64,000 nt of DNA from Breoghania sp. (lineage in GTDB: Bacteria > Pseudomonadota > Alphaproteobacteria > Rhizobiales > Stappiaceae). The first letter of the stretch is position 1, and the number at the start of each line of letters is the position of its first letter. Below, piece after piece: positions 52,723 to 60,966 of the stretch. The DNA lies in the NCBI RefSeq assembly GCF_963674635.1, contig NZ_OY771475.1, positions 4,261,001 to 4,325,000 on the forward strand. Reading direction: 5' to 3'. A model generated the notes under the pieces. The model ran no database searches. It was not told the origin of the DNA and was given only the letters and a program-made list of their open reading frames with translations. The translations under genes and the position numbers were made by a program.

Positions 52723-53716
52723 TAATACAAATGAAACGAGTGCCGCTCACGCAGGCATTCTTAGAATGCATCCTGTCTCGACCTATAAAATTCGAAAAAA
52801 AGATCTCATGATTTCGTTCGGAAAAAACCGTGATGGTGTTTCAATCTATCTGCGATCCGATCACCAACGTCACGGGAGGTGGAGTTCGATAGCGATTCAT
52901 GCGTCTTATATGACAACTCTCGCGGCGGTTGCCGGGAGCATAACCAAGGGACGGGGGCATCCGATACGCCTTCCGGCGGACGGCGAGTTGGGAGAAGCGG
53001 TCCGTGCATTCGATTCAAGTGTGAAGGTCAAACGCAAAGAAAAGCAGGTTCATCGCGAGAATCCACTCGGCCGCGACGATGTTCCGGCGCCACCTCCGGA
53101 GACCGATCGCGGCACGACGGGTACAGGCTTTGCCGTAACCGCTAACGGCATGATCCTGACCAACAATCACGTGGTGAGAAATTGCCGCGACATCACCGTT
53201 GACGGAACCCCCGCCAAACTCGTTGGCTCGGACAAGGACTTCGACCTTGCCTTGCTGAAGGTGGCAGGTGGAGACGCGACGGCTTTCGTCAGGTTCGCTG
53301 CGCTGCCGGCGCCTCTCAATGCCGACGTAACCGTAGCCGGCTACCCGCTCGCCGGCTTGCTGGGCGGCCTCAATGTGACCCGAGGCGCAGTGACAAGCGC
53401 GAAGGGCATGCTCGATGACACGAAAAAGATGCAGATCTCCGCACCTATTCAACCGGGCAACTCCGGCGGTCCCGTCGTGAATGCGCGCGGAGAGCTGATT
53501 GGCGTCGTTGTGGCCAAACTGGATGCGAAGCTGGTGTCTAAGTACATCGGCGATATTCCGCAGAACGTGAACTTCGCCGTTCGTGGAGAGATCGCAAAGC
53601 TCTTCCTGATGCAGAATGGCGTGGCGCCTGCAATTTCCAACGCCTCCTCCGCGATTCCCCCCGAGCTCATCGCCACGCGGCTGCAAGCCGTCACTCACTT
53701 CATAGAGTGCAACTGA
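52628..53716 (+). CDS. Trypsin-like serine protease (HtrA-like fold), probable 3' part of the frameshifted gene
   Basis: Up to 362 residues; the true start is uncertain, as the first 90 residues look like linker. The catalytic His is in TNNHVV, Asp in SDKDFDLALLKV and Ser in QPGNSGGPVV, so the S1C triad is intact. No PDZ domain is present. It would cleave periplasmic proteins if exported, but this frame lacks a signal peptide, which the overlapping upstream frame has. ISFGKNRDGVSIYLRSDH near 63 resembles a beta-rich linker between the two parts. If the frameshift is real the gene is probably inactive or read by slippage. Confidence 0.75.
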   Translation: MFRHIRKKTGRGYGGITIDSFEWKIRYLLTNDNTNETSAAHAGILRMHPVSTYKIRKKDLMISFGKNRDGVSIYLRSDHQRHGRWSSIAIHASYMTTLAAVAGSITKGRGHPIRLPADGELGEAVRAFDSSVKVKRKEKQVHRENPLGRDDVPAPPPETDRGTTGTGFAVTANGMILTNNHVVRNCRDITVDGTPAKLVGSDKDFDLALLKVAGGDATAFVRFAALPAPLNADVTVAGYPLAGLLGGLNVTRGAVTSAKGMLDDTKKMQISAPIQPGNSGGPVVNARGELIGVVVAKLDAKLVSKYIGDIPQNVNFAVRGEIAKLFLMQNGVAPAISNASSAIPPELIATRLQAVTHFIECN

Positions 53717-54016
53717 CGGAGATCGAGAAGACTTTCGCAATCTCGACGCAATCGCGGTTTCATCTCTGAAAACCCTGCGATGCGCCGCTGCCTGACGTTT
53801 CTCCCGTGAATCAATTCAGTTTGGAATAGGCTCTGGCCTGAGTGGAACGACCAGAGATGTCGCGCAATTCGATTTTCCCTAGAGCAGATCAGGAGGACAG
53901 CCTCTTTCCCATTTTAAAGAAGGCACTGAAATATCGTCCGGAGCCTCCACAAAGGGTAGAAGATCGCATGGCAATTCCGTAAAACGCGGAATCTGCTAAT
54001 CTTGGAATTTCTACTG

Positions 54017-55972
54017 ATGAAACTGGCTTATCGCCCTGAAATCGACGGCTTACGGACGCTGGCTGTCGTTCCCGTCGTCTTGTTTCACGCGGGCTTGGTG
54101 CCCTTCAAGGGAGGTTTCGTCGGCGTCGATGTGTTCTTTGTGATCAGCGGCTATCTCATCACGAGCATCTTGCTTGCCGATCTCTCCAAAGGTTCGTTTT
54201 CGCTTCTGAGGTTCTATGACAGGCGAATTCGCCGGATCATTCCCGCCCTCCTTGCGGTTTTGCTGACATCATTCGTGTTCGCCTACCAGTGGATGTCGTT
54301 GCTGCAGTTGCGCGAGTTCGCCAAAGACGTGGTGGCGGTCGCACTGTTCGGATCGAATATTCGCTATCTGTCGGGCAGCGGCTATTTTGATGCAGCAGAG
54401 CAATTGCGTCCGCTGCTCCATACATGGAGCCTCGCCATTGAAGAGCAGTTCTACGTGGTGTTTCCACTGCTGCTTTTCGCTGTCTGGCGTTGGTGGCGGT
54501 CGCGCCTGCTGCCGAGCATACTCATCCTTCTTGTGAGCAGCCTCGTATTCGCAGAGTACATGTCCCGGACAGATGCCCTGCTGAACTATTACCTGTTGCC
54601 GACCCGGGCGTGGGAATTGCTCGCCGGGGCCTTTCTCGCGACAAAGGGCGTAAGGCCCGGGGGCGCTTCCCGCGGGGTTGCAGAAATAGGGGCAGGGGCT
54701 GGCGTCCTGCTCATTGTTGTGTCCATCTTCCTGCTCGGCGAGGAATTTCGATATCCAAGCCTTTGGACGGTCCTTCCCGTTGGCGGCGCGATGCTGGTAA
54801 TCGCCTTTGCCGATCAACGCTCGTTTGCTGGACGCGTGCTTGCGAGCCGTCCCTTCGTCGGCATCGGGTTGCTCAGCTACTCGTTCTATCTCTGGCACCT
54901 GCCCGTCTTCGCCTTCTCGAGGATACGGTTCGGGCAAGAGAACCTGTCGACCTGGGATTACTGTGTTCTTATCGGTTTTTCCCTTGCGTTGTCCTGGATC
55001 ACCTATCTGGTTCTGGAACGCCCGATCCGGCGGCAGGCATTCGCTACGACGCTCAAGGTCGGAGGCTTGGCACTCGCTGCTACGATCCTGCTGATCGCCG
55101 GCGCGCGTTTCACCGTCATTCAGGCCAAGCATGGGCTGCCGTTTCGAAACCCGATTATGGTGGAGCTTGATCGCAGATTGCGAATGTCGCCGGGGTTAAG
55201 TGAGCATTGCGATGGTGAAGTCGATGAGCACTCGTTCTGTAAGACCGGTGAGGCGCCTGTGATTGCCGTTTGGGGAGATTCTCATGCGCGCCAACTCGTG
55301 GACGGCATTCTGGCTTCCAAGCCGGACGTATCATTGATCCAGTTGGTCAAGCCCTCTTGCCCACCGGATGCGAATCCCACCAGTGCCCCGGAAACAAGCG
55401 ATGCTTTGTCATGCCGCGACTTCAATCGGCGCGTAAAGGCGTGGCTCTCCAATCAGACCTCCGTCACCCACGTTGTGCTTGCCATGCGTTTGAGTTCGCA
55501 CACCTCGAAATTCAATTCCGGCTCGGACGAGCCTGCTGCTTCAAGTGACGGGGGAGAGGAACGTGACAAGCTAATGCGAACGGCCGACTGGATCCGCCGC
55601 CAGGGGATGAAGCCCGTTCTGTTCACCTCACCGCCCGCGACGGGCATGCCGGTGGGGCGTTGTCTCTATCGGGCGCGAGCTTATGGTGGGGAAATCGAAA
55701 AGTGCTCCATGCCTATAGAAGACGTTGTCAGGTACCAAGGCAACATCGATAAAATATATAGATCTCTGGAGTTGAGTATGAAGGTTGTTCGGTTGGAGAA
55801 AGCCTTATGTGATCAGGCGACGTGCCACGCCACAGTTGGAGACGTTTATCTCTATGCCGATTCCAACCATCTCACTTCAGAAGGCTCTCGTTATTTAGGC
55901 AAGAAGATGGGTTTCTATGATCTGATCATGGGTGATGACCCTTCGACGCGAAGAGGCGTCCGGATCTATTGA
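54017..55972 (+). CDS. Acyltransferase 3 / SGNH-domain O-acetyltransferase (OafA-like)
   Basis: 651 residues from the ATG at 54017; a TTG five codons earlier is also in frame. The N-terminal membrane domain (ten or so helices, to about 365) has YRPEIDGLRTLAVVPVVLFHAG with its catalytic His region, and FFVISGYLIT and RRIRRIIPALL. The C-terminal periplasmic SGNH domain (about 395-640) has VWGDSHARQ with the nucleophile Ser and DSNHLTSEG with the Asp/His pair. Such enzymes O-acetylate lipopolysaccharide, capsule or other surface glycans. It stands alone beside IS fragments, with no polysaccharide genes in view. The 300 bases upstream (53717-54016) hold no gene. Confidence 0.9.
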   Translation: MKLAYRPEIDGLRTLAVVPVVLFHAGLVPFKGGFVGVDVFFVISGYLITSILLADLSKGSFSLLRFYDRRIRRIIPALLAVLLTSFVFAYQWMSLLQLREFAKDVVAVALFGSNIRYLSGSGYFDAAEQLRPLLHTWSLAIEEQFYVVFPLLLFAVWRWWRSRLLPSILILLVSSLVFAEYMSRTDALLNYYLLPTRAWELLAGAFLATKGVRPGGASRGVAEIGAGAGVLLIVVSIFLLGEEFRYPSLWTVLPVGGAMLVIAFADQRSFAGRVLASRPFVGIGLLSYSFYLWHLPVFAFSRIRFGQENLSTWDYCVLIGFSLALSWITYLVLERPIRRQAFATTLKVGGLALAATILLIAGARFTVIQAKHGLPFRNPIMVELDRRLRMSPGLSEHCDGEVDEHSFCKTGEAPVIAVWGDSHARQLVDGILASKPDVSLIQLVKPSCPPDANPTSAPETSDALSCRDFNRRVKAWLSNQTSVTHVVLAMRLSSHTSKFNSGSDEPAASSDGGEERDKLMRTADWIRRQGMKPVLFTSPPATGMPVGRCLYRARAYGGEIEKCSMPIEDVVRYQGNIDKIYRSLELSMKVVRLEKALCDQATCHATVGDVYLYADSNHLTSEGSRYLGKKMGFYDLIMGDDPSTRRGVRIY

Positions 55973-56071
55973 TCGGCCTCAGATAAGTGGTTTGGGCAGC
56001 CTCTTGGCCTGGGGCAGCAGCAGGGGAGGCTCCGAATGCAGGGGGGCTGTCTTAACCGTCTGGCTACACCG

Positions 56072-56168
56072 CCACAATTGGCACCGACCTCATGGCAGCC
56101 TAAACTCAAAGCCGCCAATCAGCCGCCTCAATCTGACCGGGGACAGCCTCTTGAGGCTCCACAGTTAG
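56072..56168 (+). pseudogene. IS481-type transposase C-terminal remnant
   Basis: The frame ending at 56168 gives HNWHRPHGSLNSKPPISRL followed by NLTGDSLLRLHS and a stop. This is the conserved C-terminus of IS481-family DDE transposases. Upstream sequence in the same frame no longer matches, so only the tail survives. Confidence 0.8.
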
Positions 56169-56420
56169 AGCGTCAGAGTTGCGCCGCCGGAGGCCGGACG
56201 CTTGACCGATGGCTTGCGGCGAGGAGCGCCGAGAAATCGCGCGGCTCAGCTGCTGCAATTCATGCAGCCCACTCGATGGTCAACAGGTTTGGGTTCGCTT
56301 TGCTATTGCTGGGTTTGCCGCCCGCACTCCAAGTCCATGCCAACTGCGACCCCACCAAGCCAAGTGCGGCCAGATTTGCGGATTCATTATTGTAATCCTG
56401 TCCGCCATAAACCGCGCATC

Positions 56421-56543
56421 CTAAACGCACCGCATCTCGGACCGCTCCTGCGCCTCGTCCGGCACCCAGACGGCGGTGAGTTCAGCAGCGTGCAGCAGCT
56501 CAGCCTGCGTCTCCGCATCATGGAGATCGGTCGTCACGGTCAT
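56421..56543 (-). pseudogene. IS110-type transposase fragment
   Basis: Minus-strand translation from 56543 gives MTVTTDLHDAETQAELLHAA followed by ELTAVWVPDEAQE. ELTAVWVPDEA is a hallmark of the central part of many alphaproteobacterial IS110-family transposases. Sequence on both sides is lost. The region 55973-56655 is otherwise without a gene and seems to be a graveyard of mobile elements. Confidence 0.65.
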
Positions 56544-56655
56544 TCGGTCAACGCGGCATCTACCCAGGTTTTGGCCAAGACAAACACTTGTTGCCCAAAG
56601 GAATTTGAGGCGCTCAACGTCGCGGCCTGCATCGTACAGCGATGCCTCAGCCCAG

Positions 56656-58656
56656 TTATTCTACAGTCGAACCAAGCGTCAAATCAGTTGTCAAGAAGTC
56701 GGCCGGGAACCACGTGTCAATGCGCCAAGTGCCCGGGAATTGCGATAGTATATGCTTTCCGAAGCGCGGCGCGATGGGTTCGATCGCTACACCAATAGTC
56801 ACGAGAGTCGCGGCAACCAGACGTGCCTCTGTTCGGAACTGGGGCGCGGAGTGAGCGTACATCTTGTCCGAGCGCGTTTGTGCGGAATGAAGATACCGGG
56901 AAAGCCCATCCACCAGGGATTCCACATGCCGGGCGGCGGCTGAGAAATCCAAAACAGACAAATCGAAGCTATTTCGAATTGCTGCCATGGCTGCCTTTGT
57001 CGCCATGTACATGTTCACATCATCCCGGCTCCAAGCCCCCGGCATCGGTATCGATCGAGAGGTCATGTTTTTCCGCAGAAAAGCCAGCGCTCCCGAAAGG
57101 GTGCCAATAATCCGGCCCTGCCAATGATCTGTAAGCCAGCGGTCGAATTCCTGTGGCAAGAAGTCGACCTGCTGCCCCACGGGGCTATTGCGGGCAATGT
57201 AGAAGCGGAATGGATCTGCATTTGTCCCATCAATGAACTCATTGACCCAGACAGCATGGTTCCGGGAAGTAGAGAATTTCTCGCCATTCAACAGCAAGAA
57301 CTCATTCATGACGACCATGCGCGGCGCCGATTTGCCGAGCCCGAGGACAATCATCAGGGCAGGGAACAGAACGAGACGACCGAACGCATTATCCGCACCA
57401 AAAAGTGCGACTGTTGTCGGAATCTGCTCAGGCCGAAGTTCCTCGAAACGAGACACGCCATAATGACGCGCGCCAAACGTTTCCAAAGCAAACAGGTAGC
57501 GAACGACGCGTTCCAGGACGTCTGTATATTTCTGGTCCTCGAAGCCAGGCCGAGCAACCGCAATTCCTTCAGAGTACGGATTGGAGAGGCAAACATCAGG
57601 CAAAGGGCCTGCCAACCACTTTTCGATGTAAAGTCGGGCTCGGGTGGGTAAAAGTGCCGAAGCTGCATATTGCCGTATGGCATCACGCAGCAACTCAGTG
57701 CGTAGAAACAACCGCTTCAGCTTTCGCCGGACAACAAGTTTGCCTTGATAATCAGTAACCTCCCCGAGGTCAGCGTCTGTGACCGTCGCACCGCAACTCT
57801 CGCACTCGGATGTTGCCCCGGCACTTTGACAATGGGGGCAGACACCCTTGGCCAATGCCTCGATGCGAAATTCCTGCATTTCCTCATCGAAGGGAGCGTC
57901 ACGTTCGATTTCGGCTAGCAAATTTGCTTCATCCAGGCGTGAGAGCAGGCGGTGGCAAATCGAATCGAAGGTTTTGGGTTGTTCGCATTCCAGAAACAGG
58001 TCGAAATCTATGTTGAGCCGCCCCAGCGATTCCCGGATACTGTCAGTATATCGCCTTGCAACTTCATAGAACTCGCCGCCATGCTTTTCCGCATTGATCC
58101 GTAGATATTGCAGATGCCCCTGGCAACCTTGCAGGTGCAGCACCTCTCGGCCGGCTGAACGCAATGCACGTGCCGCAAAATCAGCTTGAAGGAATGGCCC
58201 ACTGGCATGCCCAAGGTGCATTTCGCCGTTCGGAGTAATCATCGGCGGCTGCACGATCACCGGGCTGCAGCCATCCAAGTTCGCGTCCAGCGATTGCTCC
58301 GCAGCATCGGCGAAATAGGCGGCATCTGTCCACCAAACAGCATGCATGATGGTGTCTTCTCTGGGAGACTCGATGCGATGAAACTGCAAAGGCTCGACGC
58401 GAATGGAGTCTCCTTGATTCAATTCGATTTGATGATCGTCCATCCAAATGCGTAGACTTCCCGAGATCACCGTCCAGAATTCTATATCGTTGTGATTGTG
58501 GTATTCGGTGATTGAGCCTGCGGGATAGGTGATGAGCCGCACGCTAACCTTGTCTTGTTCTTCAAATGGGTTCGTCGCCCCCCTTTGGGTGGGGTCCGGT
58601 TTTGCATGAAACGTTTCACGACGAGTACGGCGTGAATTTAGCAGGATATCAGTCAT
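56656..58656 (-). CDS. Cupin-MetRS-like fusion enzyme, probable hydrazine (N-N bond) synthase
   Basis: 666 residues from the ATG at 58656, with AGGAGGGC upstream. Residues 1-110 are a cupin with ligands H53, H55, E59 and H93 (YHNHNDIEFW and QFHRI). Residues 130-666 resemble methionyl-tRNA synthetase: HLGH at 147-150, a zinc knuckle C273, C276, C285, C288, and KFSTS at 460-464. No tRNA-binding EMAP tail is present. In Spb40 and PyrN the MetRS-like part activates an amino acid (glycine in Spb40) and joins it to N6-hydroxylysine; the zinc cupin then forms the N-N bond. The neighbouring N-hydroxylase gene supports the same chemistry. It overlaps the dehydrogenase gene by eight bases and is last in the operon. 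Confidence 0.9.
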   Translation of the reverse strand: MTDILLNSRRTRRETFHAKPDPTQRGATNPFEEQDKVSVRLITYPAGSITEYHNHNDIEFWTVISGSLRIWMDDHQIELNQGDSIRVEPLQFHRIESPREDTIMHAVWWTDAAYFADAAEQSLDANLDGCSPVIVQPPMITPNGEMHLGHASGPFLQADFAARALRSAGREVLHLQGCQGHLQYLRINAEKHGGEFYEVARRYTDSIRESLGRLNIDFDLFLECEQPKTFDSICHRLLSRLDEANLLAEIERDAPFDEEMQEFRIEALAKGVCPHCQSAGATSECESCGATVTDADLGEVTDYQGKLVVRRKLKRLFLRTELLRDAIRQYAASALLPTRARLYIEKWLAGPLPDVCLSNPYSEGIAVARPGFEDQKYTDVLERVVRYLFALETFGARHYGVSRFEELRPEQIPTTVALFGADNAFGRLVLFPALMIVLGLGKSAPRMVVMNEFLLLNGEKFSTSRNHAVWVNEFIDGTNADPFRFYIARNSPVGQQVDFLPQEFDRWLTDHWQGRIIGTLSGALAFLRKNMTSRSIPMPGAWSRDDVNMYMATKAAMAAIRNSFDLSVLDFSAAARHVESLVDGLSRYLHSAQTRSDKMYAHSAPQFRTEARLVAATLVTIGVAIEPIAPRFGKHILSQFPGTWRIDTWFPADFLTTDLTLGSTVE

Positions 58657-59761
58657 GGCAACTGCCCTCCTCAAGGATGCGTTGTGTCGGGTGACTGCCG
58701 GTCCAGCAAATGCTGGTTCCGCTTCCGTTGGGGCCAAGTTGCCGGACGATGTCCTCAAAACAAGAAAAGACGAAATCGCTTCGATCCGCCGCCGGAAAAA
58801 TACATCGCGCCGGATGTTCAATACGCATTCCGGCAACGAGAGCGGCGATGGAACCGAGTGCCGTCGCCCATGCCATAGCTGAAAATCCCGAACAGGGATC
58901 CGTTCGCACAACAATCTCGCATTGCCGATGATCTTTCTGGGCTCGCGCAGCCAACAACACGACGTCTTCGCCCCGTGGTGTGACGGCGGCTGCTTTTTCG
59001 TCCGGACTTAGGTCGGAAAGTGCGAATGCTGCAAAACCCGGCCAGCGCAGCGTCCGTTGGTGCAAGGTCGGAACAGTGCTGAGGCTCGGCTCGCGCAACG
59101 TCTCAGGCAACAAAGCGTCATCGTAGCATTCCAGGACCCCAAAGTCGGGAAAGAGCACTTGCTCTCGGGTGTCAAACCGAGGGCGCTTCACTTCACATCC
59201 ATTGATGCGCGCGAGGCCTGTTCGGTTGATGAATGCGCTTTCCGTGGCGAAATTCATTTCATGCCAGGCGGGGGGCGAGGGAGTGCGAGGCAGGCCGCCG
59301 CAATAGGTCTCGATGCGGTCGGGCACGCCCATCTTCTTGTGCAGGACCTGAAGCAGCGCTTCCGTCAGGCCAGGCTCAAGCCCGGCTCCGAAATGGATAG
59401 GTCGCCGGACAAAAGCTGCCGGGTCGATGTCGGCGGGTCTTCCCACGACCAAAAAACGGATTCCCTGCGAGAGACGCAGGTCCAATGGGACAAGCAGAGG
59501 ATAGGCCTCCACATGGGAAAGCGCGAAAACAACCGCACAGTTTTTGGCTGGAGTGTTGGAAAAGAACCGGCTCAGCGCGGATGCTATTTTCTCAGTATCA
59601 CCGGAGATAAATAGCTCCGTTTCACTGTTCATTCTTTGCGCACAATAGGGGGCGTCCACCCGGTCGATGACCATGGCCCGGTAGTCCCCCAATCGAGCGG
59701 TGACAGCCTCAATAGCGGCGCCAACGCGACCGCCACCAATGATTGCAATATGCTTCGTCAT
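58649..59761 (-). CDS. Saccharopine dehydrogenase-like oxidoreductase
   Basis: 370 residues. The N-terminal NAD(P)-binding loop is IIGGGRVGAAIEAVTARLG (about 7-25). The middle HFGAGLEPGLTEALLQVLH (about 123-141) and YCGGLP follow the saccharopine dehydrogenase pattern. Hydrazines made from N6-hydroxylysine and glycine resemble saccharopine (a secondary amine on the lysine side chain), so it may oxidatively cleave the lysine C-N bond to release hydrazino acid and allysine. In known hydrazine pathways that step is done by an FAD enzyme, so this is inference. ATGA overlap with the MFS gene and eight-base overlap with the cupin-MetRS gene show tight coupling. Reductive formation of an opine-like product is the alternative. 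Confidence 0.82.
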   Translation of the reverse strand: MTKHIAIIGGGRVGAAIEAVTARLGDYRAMVIDRVDAPYCAQRMNSETELFISGDTEKIASALSRFFSNTPAKNCAVVFALSHVEAYPLLVPLDLRLSQGIRFLVVGRPADIDPAAFVRRPIHFGAGLEPGLTEALLQVLHKKMGVPDRIETYCGGLPRTPSPPAWHEMNFATESAFINRTGLARINGCEVKRPRFDTREQVLFPDFGVLECYDDALLPETLREPSLSTVPTLHQRTLRWPGFAAFALSDLSPDEKAAAVTPRGEDVVLLAARAQKDHRQCEIVVRTDPCSGFSAMAWATALGSIAALVAGMRIEHPARCIFPAADRSDFVFSCFEDIVRQLGPNGSGTSICWTGSHPTQRILEEGSCHD

Positions 59762-60966
59762 AAGGTGCGTTGTTTTGAATAGCGCGAGCGATAAAACCCA
59801 AACTCGGCCACCACCATGGACATGGCGATCAATCCCGCGATGAAAAAGAGCTGATTGTAGCCATGGGCGGATACGAGAACGCCGGCCGCCAGCGGGGTCA
59901 CGTAATACGAGATGAAATACGCTAGGCTGAAAGCGACCAAAAAGAAGCTTCGCGTAGAAACCGTGGCATATTTTACGGTCTCAGCTTGAACGATCGGATA
60001 GGAGAGGCCGTAGAAAACACCCAACGAGACGGCGGCCATCCCATATAGAAGGTTCGATGATGGCCCTGCAGCCAAGGCGAATAGGGAAATGCCGAGGCAC
60101 GCTGTCAAGATGGGAAGGACAATCCGATTGTCTCGCTTGGCGATCCAGCCGCCCAATACGAGGCGCGGCACCATAATTCCAATTGCCCAGCACGTGAAGA
60201 ATACGGAAGAACTCAGTCCATTCTGCTCGCCGAAAACGACTTGGAAGTTAATGATAATCGTGAATATTGCGCTTTGCAGAAGAACCATGAATACGAAAAA
60301 CGAGGCCGGAGACTGCAGAATTTTTCCGATGCTAACTGTCCGGGATGTTTCGCTTGCTGTCGGAGAGGACAAACCATCAGCCGAACCGCCGGTGGTTAAC
60401 GATGCCATAAACCCCATCAAAGACAGGGCAACTAGCAGGCCGAATAGGTATGAGAAGCTATCGTCAACTGACAGCACCATCTTGCCCACGATCGGTCCCA
60501 AGCTGATGCCCAATGTGCTGAAGGCAGCGTAGACCATGAAGTTTTGCTGCCGTGTTGTGTCGGATGACGCTGCTGAGACTTTGATAGATCCCAAAGTGAA
60601 GTGCGTAACCCAGCCTGCCGAAATCAGCGGCACGCACACAAAGCCGAGGATCTTTAGGCTCTCTGGCTGCTGATTTCCATAGAACAAAAGCGTGTATCCC
60701 GACACAAAAAAGATCCCGCTTGCGAGGGCTATTTTCTCCACACGCACTTTTTTCATTATATATGGCAAGACCAATATAATAATTATCGCGACAACAGAAC
60801 TTATGGCAGATGTTGATCCGAAATAGACTTCATCCAACCCGTTTCCCAGGAAGTAGAAGGGAAGAAGTGCCGCGGACCCCATGCAGATGGCGTGAAATAT
60901 TCTCTCTATTATCAGGATTATGAAAGTTCTCTGAGGGTCCGATTTGAAAATTGCTTGATCTGTCAT
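59758..60966 (-). CDS. MFS transporter, probable exporter of the cluster product
   Basis: 402 residues with twelve hydrophobic helices and a longer central loop (about 195-215). No clear family signature beyond the MFS pattern is recognised. It is coupled by four-base overlaps to both the N-hydroxylase and the dehydrogenase genes, so it belongs to the biosynthetic operon, where it most likely exports the product or gives self-protection. The gene is clearly AT-richer than genes in the left half of the window (for example around 60740-60800), fitting foreign origin. Uptake of a precursor is possible. Confidence 0.85.
   Translation of the reverse strand: MTDQAIFKSDPQRTFIILIIERIFHAICMGSAALLPFYFLGNGLDEVYFGSTSAISSVVAIIIILVLPYIMKKVRVEKIALASGIFFVSGYTLLFYGNQQPESLKILGFVCVPLISAGWVTHFTLGSIKVSAASSDTTRQQNFMVYAAFSTLGISLGPIVGKMVLSVDDSFSYLFGLLVALSLMGFMASLTTGGSADGLSSPTASETSRTVSIGKILQSPASFFVFMVLLQSAIFTIIINFQVVFGEQNGLSSSVFFTCWAIGIMVPRLVLGGWIAKRDNRIVLPILTACLGISLFALAAGPSSNLLYGMAAVSLGVFYGLSYPIVQAETVKYATVSTRSFFLVAFSLAYFISYYVTPLAAGVLVSAHGYNQLFFIAGLIAMSMVVAEFGFYRSRYSKQRTL

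Noticed and set aside
56656..58656. Second housekeeping methionyl-tRNA synthetase
   Set aside because: The N-terminal cupin fusion, the missing second Lys of the KMSKS loop and the operon with an amino-acid N-hydroxylase fit a biosynthetic paralogue better.
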